Shown here piece by piece: positions 34,301-46,693 of a DNA stretch of 64,000 nucleotides; positions within the stretch are counted from its first letter, which is position 1; every line of letters begins with the position of its first letter. The stretch comes from Allium sativum (taxonomy: Eukaryota; Streptophyta; Magnoliopsida; Asparagales; Amaryllidaceae): the NCBI GenBank assembly GCA_030737875.1, contig CM060920.1, positions 479,166,861 to 479,230,860 of the forward strand, read 5' to 3'. The notes beneath the pieces are model-generated. The model did not search any database. It was not told the DNA's origin and saw only the letters and a program-made list of their open reading frames with translations. A program made the translations under genes and the position numbers.

Positions 34301-35149
34301 TTGGGCGGGAAATTTCCTGCCCAGTCCGCTTCTTCTTCTGATTTTTAAATTTTGAATTTCTGAATTGTTTATTTAAATTTTCGAATCTTCTGAAGGTCAT
34401 AACTCCTTTATACGGATTTCGATTTACGCGTACTCGGACTCTACCTCAAGCAGAATTCCGAGACGAACACAATGGCGTAACACGTTTCCCTTAATTCTTA
34501 CATTTGAAATTAATTATTCTTTAATTCGTAACTTTAATGTTTACAGAAAGTACGGGGTGTTACATTCTCCCCTCCTTAAAGGATTTCATCCCCGAAATCT
34601 TCAAGTCAAGAAGTATGTATATCTTACCATCCAATCGTCCATCTACTCAACCATCAAACACAGGCATCCATTGTCCTTAAAAGACTTCTAATGCTTCATG
34701 ATCATATGCATAGTGTGTGTACATGTCCTTATCTAATGCAAAATCAGGCGGTCTACTAATTCAATTGACCTCCTTAATGCAATTCATGTCGGTGCCATGA
34801 GTCCATTATGTATGCAGTCATCCCTAATCATTACTTTCTACATGAGTGCACAATCATTCATACAAATGCAACATCCACATTATAACACATCAAGTTTCAA
34901 TCATAGACAAGTACATATATGCATATGCAACATGAAAGTGACTGAGCCGATCTAACACCTAATGTGTGTGTATATGCATCCATGAGCAATCACTTGCAAC
35001 CACTTGCAACCATCATTCATAACATGTTTCAAATACATGTTTACATCCATTGGTTTCTACCTAAGGATCGAGAACAACACTGAGGAAAATACTAAAAAGG
35101 TAGATACGAGTATGAACAAACTTAAGGAAAAAGAGATCAAAGATGTACC

Positions 35150-38100
35150 CTCAAAAAGAAAACGATAGGTTGCGCGTATTTTGGCCTCAATCTCCCAAGC
35201 CGCGTCTTCCTCAGCGTCACTCCACTGAACCTTTACAAGTCTGACTTCGTGGTTCCGTAGCTTTTTGTGACTTCTGTACCCAAGATACGAGTTGGAGCTC
35301 TTCTCACAGTCGCTTCTCGTTCTACTTCTACTTCCTCTAGTATGCTTGATTCCACCACTTCCGCAGACTCATGTGAGCACTTTCGTAACTGAGAAACGTG
35401 AAAGACATTATGAACTCCAGCCAATCTTTCGGGCAGCTCTATTCTATAAGCCATCTTCCCAATCCTTTCAATGATAGGAAACGGCCCTACAAATCTTGGT
35501 GCCAACTTTCCTGCGGATCCGAAGCGAACGACGTTCCTCAAAGGAGATACTTTAAGGACAACCCTGTCCCCAACCTCAAACTCAAGGTTGGTCTTTCTCT
35601 TACCTGCATAGGACTTTTGTCTATCTTGGGCAGTTTTCATTCTTTTTCATATCAAGTTCACTTTCTCTGAAGTTTCTTTAATCATATCTGGTCCAAGTAT
35701 GAACTTATCTGCAGACTCCCCCCAACAAGTTGGTGATCGACATGGTCTTCCATATAAAGCTTCGAAGGGTGCCATGCCTATGGTGGCTTGGTAGCTATTG
35801 TTGTATGCAAACTTCACCAAAGGAAGATGATCCTCCCATGTTCCTCCGAAGTCAAGAATGCATAATCTCAAGAGGTCTTCTAACACTCTGTTCACCCTTT
35901 CCGTCTGACCATCGGTTTGGGGTGATAGGTCGTGCTTAAGCATAGCTGTGTGCCTACAGCCTCTTGCAAGCTCTTCCAAAACTCGCTTGTAAATATAGGA
36001 TCTCGGTCACTAACAATGCTGGAGGGTATCCCATGGAGTCGAACTATATCTTTAAGGTAAATGGATGCTAAAGATGAGGCAGTCCTCCTACTTTTAACGG
36101 ATATAAAGTGAGCGCTTTTTGTGAGCCTATCCACTATTACCTACATATTGGTATTGCCCCTTCTTGACCTAGGCAGCCCATCAATAAAGTCCATTGAAAT
36201 GCTATCCCATTTCCATTGTGGGACCTCTAGAGGATGAAGCAAACCACCAGGCTTCTTTTGCTCCACATTGAATTGCTGGCATATTAAGCACTTCGAGATG
36301 AATTCAGCTACAACCCTCTTCATGCCATCCCAAAAGAAAACCCTTTTGATGTCTTTGTACATTTTGTCTCCACCGGGGTGTATGGTCAACTTGGAATGGT
36401 GTGCTTCTTCAAGAACTTTCTTCACCAGATCCCTTGCTTGTGGGACGCATAGTCTTCCATCCCGGCTCAACCAACCCTTATCATCGATGGAGTATCTATT
36501 GAGGTGACTAGAAGTCTCACCCCTACTCAGCTTATCTATCACATCAACTAGCTAAGGGTCTTCACGTTGTGTGGTCCCTATTGAGTCCAAAAGAGTAGGC
36601 CGCACCTCTAGCAATGCTAACAAACCAGTCACATGATCGATAGAGGGTCTAAAATCAAAGTTGGATATGTACTCCAAGCTCTGCCTTTCAACAAAGAGAG
36701 GGCTTAAGGTCAGTTTCTTTCTACTCAAGGCGTTCGCTACTACATTGCCCTTGCCAGGGGTATAGGAAATCTCGAAATCGTAGGATGCCAAGAATTTCAT
36801 CCATCTTTGCTGCCTTAAGTTAAGATCTTTCTGCGAGAAAAGGTACTTCAACGATTTATGGTAAGTAAACAATTCAAACTTCTCACCTAGGAGATAATGG
36901 CGCCAAGACTTAAGCGCAAAGACGATGGCAGCCAACTCTAGGTCATGGGTTGGGTAATTTTTTCTCGTGTACTCTCAACTGTCCTCCACCATAAGCTACT
37001 ACCTTCCCTTCTTGCATCAAGACAGCACCTAGTTCCGTACCGCATGCATCTATATATATGGTAAACATCTTGCTTCCATCAGGCAATGTCAGAACTGGAG
37101 TTGTTGTTAGAGCTCTCTTTAATCGTTGGAAAGTAATATCGCAATCCAAATCCCAATTGAAAGTTAGGTTCCTCTTCGTCAACTTTGTAAGCGGAGCTGA
37201 GATTTTTGCAAAGTCTTTGATGAACTTTCGGTAAAAGCCCGCTAGCCCAAGGAAGCTTCGGACTTCAGTTGCATCCGTGGGACCTTTTAATCTTGCACCG
37301 CAACTACTTTTGCGGGGTCCACAGCTAATCCCTCTTTGGACACCACATGTCCAAGAAACCCTACTTCTTCTCTCCAGAAATGGCATTTGGAGAATTTGGC
37401 TTTTAACTGATGTGCACGAAGAGTATCCATGACTTCCTTTAGATGTTGAGCATGCTCTTCCTCACTATTCGAGAAAATCAAAATGTCTTCCACGAAGACC
37501 ACTACAAACAAATTGAGGAACTCCCTAAATAGCCTGCTCATCAAATCGATGAAATAAGCGGGTGCGTTTGTCAAGCCGAAAGGCATGACAAGCCACTCGA
37601 AGAATCCATCCGGAGTTCTGAACGCGGTCTTATCAATGCTGTCTTCAGCCACTCTTAGCTCATGAAACCCGGCAGCCAAATCTAGTTGGGAGAAAACTGA
37701 TGCACCTACAAGTTGATCGAACAAGTCATCTATTCTTGGAAGTGGGTGCCTATTCTTCTTGGTCAACTTGTTTAGCTCCCTATAACCCACGCATAGGCGA
37801 AGCGAACCGTCCGCTTTAGTTGAAACGGTACTGGAGCACCCCATTCAGAAATACTCTGCCTTATAAACCCCTTTTCAACCAACTCTTTAACTTGCTTGCT
37901 GAGTTCTTTCCTCTCCCTTGGAGCCATGTGTCTAACGGGTAAAGCAATGGGTTTTGCATTATCGACGAGGTATATACGGAAGTATATCTCCCGCTTCGGA
38001 GGTAACCCTTTAGCCTCCTCAAAGACATCCGAGTATTCACGGACTACTCTAACAGACTGCAAATCCTCAATAGATGCATCAAGAGATTCTAGATAACTAA

Positions 38101-39485
38101 GCATAACAGAGTTCATGGGATTGCAAGAAATTTCGAGAGTGTTACCGAGGCGAGTCATGAGTTTAACAACTCTCCTTTCACAATCGAGGATGGCACCATT
38201 ACTGGATAGCCAATCCATGTCTAGAATTAACCCATAGCCCGTAAAGCCCAAAACATAGGCATTGCATCGAAACCTCATACTTAATATAGAAATTTCCAAA
38301 TCCAAACAAATCATTGACAAGTAAGTTGAGCCCCCAATTGGATTTGAAACAACCAAGGGATCCTCTACTAAACTGGTGTCTAGGTGCAGAGATTCAACTA
38401 ATGCAGTAGATATAAATGAGTGTGATGCGCCAAAATCGAAGAGTGTACGAACAGGATGATCAAAACGATAAACTAAACTCTCAACAGAATCATTTCTACC
38501 TCGTTCTTGCGAAGGTGCCATGAGAGCGTGAGCTTGCCCTCCAGAAGTAGATCCAGCTCCGTGCCCTTGCTCTTTCTTTCTTGGGCAGTCCCTAAACATG
38601 TGTCCTACCTCTCCGCAGTGGAAACAACCACCCATCTACCTTTTCTTCTTCCTGCAATCCTTAACCAGATGTCCAGGAATGCCACAAAAATTACACTTCC
38701 TCTTGTCATGGGTTTTGTTGTTCTTCCCGCCCTTCTTGGAATCTGTCTTCTTGCTCTGTGATCCTTCCCCTTTCTTGTCCTGAGATTCTTCCATCTTTGT
38801 CTTCTTCTTGCCAACCCTATCTTCCTCTTGTAACAGTGTCATGTCCACCAGTCTCTCATAAGTTGCACCCATAGGTATATGGGACATAGCTTCGCTGTGT
38901 AGTGGCTCATTCAATCCTTTAACAAAACAGAGAGCCTTCTTATGAGGAGTGTTTACCAACTCCAATCCGAACCTAGCCAGCTGATTGAACTGGTTGACGT
39001 ATTCCTCGACCGTCATACTTCCTTGTTTGAGAGATAAGAATTTCTCTATTTGAACACTTCGTTTAGCATGTGAGAGGAATTTCGTTTCAAATCTCATTCT
39101 AAAATCCATCAAAGTTTCAATTGGTCTTTCAGCGTTAGTGACTTCCCACCAATAGGAGGCTTCGTCTTTGAGCAACCATACCACCAACTGTATTTTCTGC
39201 CTATCATCCACTTCGAAGATATCGAACAAATCCTCAGTTTCTTTGAGCCAGTTTCTTGCTTCCACAAAGGATTCATTTCTATTGAAGTTCTTCCCACCCA
39301 TAGCTCGAAAGTCCCTACATATTTTTGAGAAAGCATTTGCCCGAGGAGGAGGAGGAGGAACCGCAGCAGCTGGGGGAGGAGGAATGTCTGCTGGGCCTAC
39401 GGCATTAGCCCTAGCCTCTAGGTACCTTCTGAACCAGCCAGGTACCGGCACGCCCTCAGGAAGGTTAAGATCCCAGACATGCTGA
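35150..39485 (-). pseudogene. E2 Gag-Pol remnant (chromovirus), multiply broken
   Basis: All parts of a chromoviral polyprotein are present in order but no frame spans them. Gag is 38639-39485 with a CCHC knuckle (CNFCGIPGHLVKDC). An in-frame TAG at 38636-38638 precedes a second knuckle (CFHCGEVGHMFRDC). Protease follows, its active site reading DFG instead of DTG. RT lies at about 37290-37850, with FVED in place of FVDD. RNase H (36560-37390) has an altered GTE and FTYHK where DHK is usual. Integrase zinc and catalytic parts are at 35650-36540 and the chromodomain at 35150-35640. Frame breaks or stops occur near 37800, 37290, 36940, 36545, 36137, 35930, 35643 and 35240. The gag start is unclear: the open frame begins at a GTG at 39451 and could extend further upstream. 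It cannot make an active Pol. Confidence 0.93.
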
Positions 39486-39647
39486 AACGAAAAAGGAAAG
39501 ATTCAAAACAAAGGATAGAAAGATAGTGCATATGGCTTTGGGGAATTATGCTTTTAAAATAAACAATTTTTCTTGAAAATTTCTTCTTTAAACTTCTTTT
39601 TGAAAAAACAGTTTTTCAAAAACTTTTATCTGATCTACTAAACCTTT

Positions 39648-39659
39648 GCTCTGATACCA
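39648..39659 (-). promoter_or_regulatory. E2 primer-binding site (tRNA-Met)
   Basis: TGGTATCAGAGC on the minus strand, two bases inside the 5' LTR boundary at 39662. Confidence 0.93.
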
Positions 39660-39661
39660 AG

Positions 39662-42600
39662 TGAAACACCCCACCTCCGCTAAGGTCACTCACAAAGGGA
39701 ATGCCTTAACTTTAGTGGAGCATTATAGGTAAAAGACACAGATAATTTACAAGACAGATATATATAAGCAACGGAAAATAAAACTAACTTTATTTCAAAC
39801 ATGGTTCATAACAAAACATTACAACAAACTGTTTCAAACCAACTTCCAAACCATTACATCATAATTTCTGTCTTGATTAAAACATAAAGAAGCATAAAAC
39901 ATAAATAAAACTGCATGAATCCCCAAGTCTAGTATGTCCAAATCCATAGCCAAAGGTAAGAGATTCCAAGCTATACATCACAGAGCCTTCAAGCTTGAAA
40001 AGATGAACGGTCCAAATTAAGCTGAGTTATTCCCTCCCAGGGTACCTGGGGGGAACGGAAGAAAAGAGAGCGAAATAAAAAGGGTCAGACATAAGTCTGA
40101 GTAAGTCTAGTGACTTTTCAGTGTGTGAATAAGGAAAAGGTAATGATAGGAATAAACTGAAAATAGGACAGTACCAGAACAGCAAACTAACATAAAACTA
40201 TATAAGGCAGGATAAACCGAATATACATCGCACCCATGTCTAATCCTCTGCACCTACTTATACTTATCCCAACTGGAACCCCATGTACTTGGTGAAGTGA
40301 TCCCCTTATATCGATTGGCTCCTACTCGCATGCATTTATTACGTGTGTCATTCGGCCTCCGCTTGACTATAGATACCTGTGCTGGTCCCACCACGGGGTG
40401 TATCAAATCCTATGGTGGAAACCCGACACGAATCAAGATGCACAGTGTATGACTACTGATGCCCAATGCCTGCTTTTTCCACTCTGGAGTACGTGCACGC
40501 CCGTACTGCATCGGAACCTACACTGACGCACCAACTGCCGACGTTTTGACTGCTTACAATTCAGCCCAGTAATCTTGCCCCACCCTGCCTAGTTCAGGGT
40601 TCCATGATACATCTATATGGGTAACTGCTGAAATGGGTCCCCGTTACTAGGGTTTTCTAGCCAACATGTTAAATTGGTTAAGTGTCCTGACACTCACCCA
40701 TCAGTTTAGTTAACATGTCGAATTGGTTAAGTGTTTTCCTTAATTGACTTAACCCTACAAATCTTGACTTAGCTTTATTAAAGCACCAACCACTCACATT
40801 AGACATGTATTGTTGTGGTCACTGGATGTGTCGGGCAGTTTTACAACACAACTCAGTCTAACCTCGGGTCCTTTTTGGGCTCAATGCACTAACCACCCAC
40901 ATTAGACAGGTATTAATTGACTTAACCCTACAAATCTTGACTTAGCTTTATTAAAGCACTAACCACTAACATTAGACAGGTATTGTTGTGGTCACTGGAT
41001 GTGTCGGTCGGTTTCGGGCAGTTTTGCACCATAACTTAGTCTTACCTCGGGTCCTTTTTGGGCTCAATGCACTAACCACCCACATTAGACAGGTATTGTT
41101 GTGGTCACTGGATGTGCCGGTCGGTTCCAGGCAGTTTTACACCACAACTCAGTCTAACCTCGGGTTAGGCATATTCGTCTTTTCTAAATTTACATATTTA
41201 TCCTTTTATGCTTATATGTAAATTTGTCAACAATTTATTGTCATGGTCCATTTTCCTTTTAAATCAAATTCATAATTTTTGGTATGTAAATTATACCATT
41301 TCAATGCCATACCATTTACATGGTTATGAGCCAAATATGTCAATTACATGTAGTTTCATGTTTTCCCCCAACATTACCCCTGTTGTACGTTCGCAAAGTT
41401 TCATAGAATGTTAGGCTCGACATTTTAGCCTAACTTATAAACCGAAAGGGGAAAAAGAGGAACTTGCAACATTCCAACATCATACAAAAATATAGATCTC
41501 ACTACAGATGTGTCACATGAACTTGGCATAATATACTTTTAATTATGAACTTGCAAACTATATCTATGCAACGTGAATCATAAAATAATAGTTTTACATA
41601 GAACTACCAAAACTTAATTATACATGCAGTGGTGAACTTGCATAGGGGTTGAATCAAGCTAACATAGATCTAACATAGAGGCACATGGATCTAACATATA
41701 AAGTGTAGTTCTAAACATATAGGTTTACATAATCATGTTTTTAACCTATAAACTTGCATGTATTCATAGCGTGATAGCATCACCTAACTTGCATAAATAT
41801 GGCATAATTTCCAAATTGACATGACTTAACCTAAAACTTGTATGTCTCATAATATCATCAAGGTCGTAGATCTAAACGTGTATGTATAATGGATCTAAAC
41901 TATTAGGCATAAACGACATGAATTAACCTAAAACTTGTATGTATCATAATATCACCAACTTACATATGATAATTTCATTCCCAAATTCCTATACGACATC
42001 ATAGGTTTATTCGCCAATTTCCACATAACATGATAGGTTCGATAGACCACAATAGTTCATAGGCATATATGATAAAATAGACATGACTCAGCATCACATA
42101 CAACTTGATACAATTCTATTTTACAATTCATTACAAACCATGTCTTTAATTTATTCACATCAGAAAGATAACTACACTTACAACCAAAAAGGAATTCTTG
42201 AGTTCTGGGATCTATATTCTGAAACTGAATTGCTCGCCTTTGATGTAGATCGTTGAATTCTCTTAGTTGAATTTGATTTTGATGTGGCTACTATCTTGCC
42301 TTTGAGTTGAAAGAGATGACGGCTATTCTAGGTTCACCATTGGTGTCATGACGACTCTTGGTGTGAATATATGTGATTTAGGGTTGAGAGTTAGGTTGCT
42401 TTTATAGAGGTTTAATTAATCTAGAGCCGTCAGATCAACTAGAAGCGATCAAGACCATCCAGACAAGATAGAACAACCAAATCAGCCCTAATGACTCAGC
42501 AGGGAGTCAGAACACATCAGTTTTCATATCTGCCCGAAGAGGTAAGTCGACCCCCAGGTCGACCTATATGGGGGGAGGTCGACCCCCTGGTCGACCTGGC

Positions 42601-42865
42601 CTTAGGAGGGAAATTTCCCGCCTAGCCCGCTTCTGCTTCTGATTTTTAAATTTTGAATTTCTGAACTATTTATTTAAATTTTCGAATCTTCTGAAGGTCA
42701 TAACTCCTTCATACAGATTCTCATTTACGTAAACTCGGACTCTACCTCAAGCAGAATTCCGAGACAAACGCAATGGCATAACCCGTTTCCCTTAATTCTT
42801 AAATTTGAAATTAATTATTCTTTAATTCGTAACTTTAATGTTTACAGAAAGTACGGGGTGTTACA
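39662..42865 (-). repeat. E2 right LTR (5' LTR), 3,204 bp
   Basis: TGAAACACCCC ... GGGGTGTTACA followed by CTCAT. It is longer than the left LTR mainly through minisatellite expansion at 40785-41166 and a segment near 40277-40300. Divergence from the left LTR looks uneven: about 3% in the first 340 bp and nearer 10% around the GTCGAC cluster. Confidence 0.93.
40739..41166. repeat. Expanded minisatellite in E2 right LTR
   Basis: About three and a half units of the ~115-bp repeat. The first unit has lost an internal ~30 bp, and a 50-bp flank (TTAATTGACTTAACCC onward) is itself duplicated at 40739 and 40915, which marks the duplication breakpoint. Confidence 0.85.
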
Positions 42866-42870
42866 CTCAT

Positions 42871-44550
42871 TCTCTCTTTTACAATGATTTTCCTCCCTTT
42901 AATGACTTGATTCTCTCTAATCCACTATGGAAATGGTTGGATCCTAATGAATGTGATAACGTGAGAATGTATGTTCCACTGTTTGAGCGCTTAAAGGATC
43001 AACGGTGAGTCCATGGTGGTTGAGGTGTGAATTGAATCTTCGAGGAAGGTTATTGACGGTTGGAGAGAAGTAGAATGGCAGATCTTGGCTTTAGAGATGG
43101 TAGATCACGGATTGGAGATGGCTTGAATGGAGCTTGAAGGCGATTGGAGAGATATGGGAGATCTCTAATGGTGGACGGAAGAGATGACTTGGTCTTCACA
43201 TCACTGGAGGAAGATAAAGTGAGTTAGAGAAGCCATTAATGGAGCTTGGAGAGAGCATGTAGCACTTGAGAATGGTGGAGAACCGAAATGACAGCCTTTC
43301 GGAATGGCTTAGATCGATCCCTTGAACGGTTGTGAAATAGGGGTATTTATAGGAGGAATTGGTATGGAGTGGTAATGTCGTAAATAAAGGGTGCAAAGTC
43401 ATGTAGGATAGCTGCCTATATGCGCTTTACAGTCGGCGCTAGTTGTTGCGCATGATCAGACTATGCGCGTGTGACCAGGGGTTTCCATGTGCGAGCGAGC
43501 AGAAATGAACAAGTGACCAGGCAGAAGAGCGACCTCCATCCAGAATGCACGAGCGAGCCCAAAAACTCTTAAAGTAGGACTAACCTTTTATATTTTCCAT
43601 GTGTTGTTGTGCCATTATACATATTCATGTGCAACTTTGTCCTCATTCAAGGAATGGGAATAATTATTATCGAATTGCCATTGCTTTATCTCAAACATGG
43701 GTTCAGTGATTACAATTGTGCCACTTCATCGTTTAGATACTTCATGAATCTGCACGTTGAAGCTTTAATGTCATGCACAAATCCATGATGCTTTGCTCGA
43801 CCGGCCTGTGGAGGTAAGGTTCCGCTCGATCCCACGTGGCACAGATGGCAATGCTCGACTGAGCTTCATGGTGGCACTCGACCTACGTGTTATTCAAGTG
43901 ATAAATGACCATCCACTTAACCTGGATCCGCTCGACCACCTTAGCTTGAAGCTTCTTCTCGACCACTCAACTCAAGTGGTGCCCGACCACTCCATCTTGG
44001 TGCTATCATGTTGCTTCTCTCCTAAGATCTTGCAACGTGTCCATGTTGGCAATTGGTCCATACGTTCACATCCTTGTTTCAATATGTTGCTCGTACCATT
44101 TGCAAAATGAAGTGTTACTTCCTGCATATTTCACGTGCCATAAGTTTATAGTGCTGCTGACTTTATGCATTGACACAATCTGACGTGAATACACTCTTGG
44201 ATGGTCTATGGCCTTATATGTAGTGAATGGTTCATAATACTCATCATGCCAATTTGTCCTTGATTCTTTAAAGAGGATGGCATATATATGGTCTACATGT
44301 TTGGTGACTTGCATATATCCTTGTGTATGTGGGGTGAACTGAAAGTATATTTTCTTCATGCAGTACCACATGTTCATCATTGTACAAGCTCACTAATCAG
44401 CTCGTTTCATTTCTGGTTTGTCTGTCAGCTAACCTTCTGCAGTGTTCTACCCGTGGTGCTCGAGCTGCAATGTTGATGGCGGTGAACAAGCGAGCTTTGT
44501 TTTTGTGTATAGCTTGACTCTTGAACCGCATTCGATCAACGGGGTTAACA
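42871..44550 (-). other. Old LTR continuation and unassigned sequence
   Basis: On the minus strand there is a TATA-like TATAAATACCCC at 43341-43352. It lies upstream of sequence that, before E2 inserted, would have joined the LTR-like fragment at 7978-8114. I read 42871 to about 43400 as the promoter part of an old minus-strand LTR. From 43400 to 44550 there are clusters of CTCGACC-type motifs (43795-44000) and short frames with no recognisable domain. Confidence 0.35.
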
Positions 44551-44553
44551 ACA

Positions 44554-44735
44554 CCTTGACATATATTTATCTTTATACATCACTTAAAATAGGAACTAAT
44601 AATCAAACATTTCACAATTTCGAACATCATCTCTAAAAATATTGATAAATTTTAATACCATGTAAAAATAAGATTTAACAAAAAAACATTCTTCAAAATA
44701 CCATTTTATTTTATTAACAACATAAATTAAAAATA
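44554..44735. repeat. Direct repeat, copy A
   Basis: Starts CTTGACATATATTTATC and matches copy B (44805-44937 plus 57105-57130) at roughly 75-80%, with a start-to-start distance of about 251 bp. Confidence 0.7.
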
Positions 44736-44804
44736 TTTATTAATAGTTTGCTTGGAAGAGCAACATTTTGACCAACTGGGAAGATCTAGTAATACCCTGA
44801 CATA

Positions 44805-44937
44805 TCTTAATCTTTGTATATCACTTAAAGTTGGGATCTAAAAATTGCACATTTTTACAATTTCAAACTTCATCTCTACAAATATTGACCAATTTTAGTA
44901 TCATTTAAAATAAGATCTAACAAATCAGCATTATTTA
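44805..44937. repeat. Direct repeat, copy B, interrupted by E4
   Basis: Starts CCTGACATATCTTAATC. It is cut at the ATTTA target site and resumes after E4 at 57105 with TAAGATCATTC ... TTAATTAACAATATAAAT, which matches the end of copy A. Confidence 0.7.
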
Positions 44938-45341
44938 TGTAACAACCCGTATTTTTGGAACCAATATAAAATTTATTTTTGATTGATTTTCATAGAAATT
45001 GAGTATTTAAGATGGTTTATTTTGAGAATTAATGATTTAAAATTTATTTAAATCAAAGTTAGAACGTATAAATTTAAAGTTTAACTAAAACGAACTTGAA
45101 ATGGCGCGGTAGTTCAAATTTTTGATTTTTAACTATGAACGAATACATATAATTCAATATAAGTCAGAATTTGATAAAACAAGAAATGTTGGGATATTTT
45201 GAATAGTAATTTTCTAACGAGTGTATAAAATTGAGATTTCACTTTATAAATTGTAAGTTATGTCTAAATTAAAATTTAGAATAGTCGTTATGGAATTTAA
45301 TTGTATTCTTAAAAGGTACATATAGCCCGTAGAAAACTCAG

Positions 45342-45605
45342 ATTTTTCATATGGATGAATTTGGACTTAAAACCACTTCCATTGAGTTCAAATTATCGTT
45401 TGCATGTTCGAAAACAATAAGCATGGATACCTTTGGAGTTGGAGAAATTTTGGTCTTTTTCATTGAATATAAGGCCAAAATATCACATTTCGCATATGAA
45501 CAAACTTGGACTCGAAACCACTTCCATTGAGTTCAAAACGTCGTTTATGTGCTCGAAAAGTATAAGCTTCGATATATTCCAATCTTCGAAGATTTGGCAC
45601 TTTGG
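45342..45605 (+). repeat. ~142-bp tandem duplication in E4 LTR
   Basis: Two units, each with CATATG(G/A) ... TTGGACT(T/C)(A/G)AAACCACTTCC and a TTCGAAAA ... ATAAGC stretch. The same pair is in the 3' LTR at 51970-52220. Confidence 0.75.
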
Positions 45606-46460
45606 TTGGGTCTTGGTTGTCTAAACCTAACTCATTCACTTAAGTGCTCCATAGCCCTCTCCTCTTCATTCATTCTCCAAACACTTAAGTAAAATGGAAT
45701 TCGGGAAGGCATCGGGTAATAGAAATTCCTAAACCTAATTTGATTCTAGGAGCTCCAATCTTCTAGGAATCAAGCGCAAAATCAAAGGAGAAGCTTAAGT
45801 AAGTCCATCTCCATCTTCTCCATCTCATTTCCACTTCAATTCGTCATAACTCCTATGACCTAATTCTTAAGAAGCATGTTTTATTGATCATAGGATATTG
45901 ATTCTAGTGTTTTATTTGAAGAGAGATCGTTCTAGCAAGCAACTGGATTGATTCATTGCTTCCAACCATTAATGGTGAGAGCATTGTGAGTTCTTCATGA
46001 ATTCACATCTATGACACAAGTCTAGATGCTTGTAAAGTGTAATTTAGGTCCATTTTTATTCGTGTATATGCATATGAATGGGTTAGATAAGTATGAACTT
46101 TTCAGTTCATTAGTTTTAGTTTCATAAAATTGGAATTTCTCATTTAGATTGATCATGTGCATATCCTAGTTTTGGTTTAGGAGGTATTTTGAAGCTCCAT
46201 TGTTGCCCCGGCAAAGTCTTAAGTCTTCACGAATCACTTATATCGGTTTTGCATGCTTTGATTTGGAATTTAGTTCATATTTTAATTTATAAGCTGAATT
46301 ATTGCAAACCTCTAGTATGAATGTTTGTTTATGTGCATTTGGGTGTTATAAGTTGTTTCGGAAAGTCTTCATATACATGTACAAAAAATCATAGGCCTTT
46401 CGGGCATTTGTCGAGATTACTTTGAGCTTATTATCTAGGCAAAATGTGTTCTGGAATAGG

Positions 46461-46693
46461 ATTCAGACGTCTGAGTATTTTGTGGAAGACGTCTGACCTG
46501 CTCCAAATAATTATACTTTCAAGCAACAAAATTCAGATGTTTAAATTTTTTAATTCAGATGTGTGAACTTTAATTCAGACGTCTGACCAAAAAAATTCAG
46601 ACATCAGAAATAGCTCAAAAATGAACTAAATTCTTGCATGTTCAGGAAATTGCAAATTCAGACGTCTGAATTTTTCATTTAGACGTCTGAATC
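46461..46693. repeat. Cluster of CAGACGTCTGA palindromes in E4 5' LTR
   Basis: Eight variants of TTCAGACGTCTGAA, a perfect 14-bp palindrome at its best, in 230 bp. Five retain the central CG. The 3' LTR equivalent (53105-53290) retains none. Confidence 0.85.

Larger units (their letters stand above)
32019..34564 (-). repeat. E2 left LTR, second segment
   Basis: Continues the LTR after E3 and its GTGAA duplication; aligns with the right LTR from about 40125 to 42865. It has a two-unit minisatellite (32650-32855), the GTCGAC cluster (34242-34300) and a minus-strand TATA box at 34097-34105. A segment found in the right LTR near 40277-40300 is missing here. Confidence 0.92.
8120..42865 (-). mobile_element. 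E2: Ty3-gypsy chromovirus, full length but defective, hosting nested E3 and E1
   Basis: The element runs from TGAAACACCCC to GGGGTGTTACA and is flanked by the 5-bp duplication CTCAT (8115-8119 and 42866-42870). The left LTR is 8120-8586 plus 32019-34564, the right LTR 39662-42865. On the minus strand the order is LTR, tRNA-Met primer-binding site (39648-39659), gag-pol remnant, purine-rich tract beside 34565, LTR. The minus-strand domain order (gag, zinc knuckles, protease, RT, RNase H, integrase, chromodomain) marks a chromovirus, most like the Tekay/Del group. Its left LTR was the target of E3, so E2 arrived first. Confidence 0.93.

Noticed and set aside
44066..44380. 104-codon minus-strand frame
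   Set aside because: No domain recognised, no promoter or duplicate copy, and it lies among decayed repeats. Length alone is not enough.
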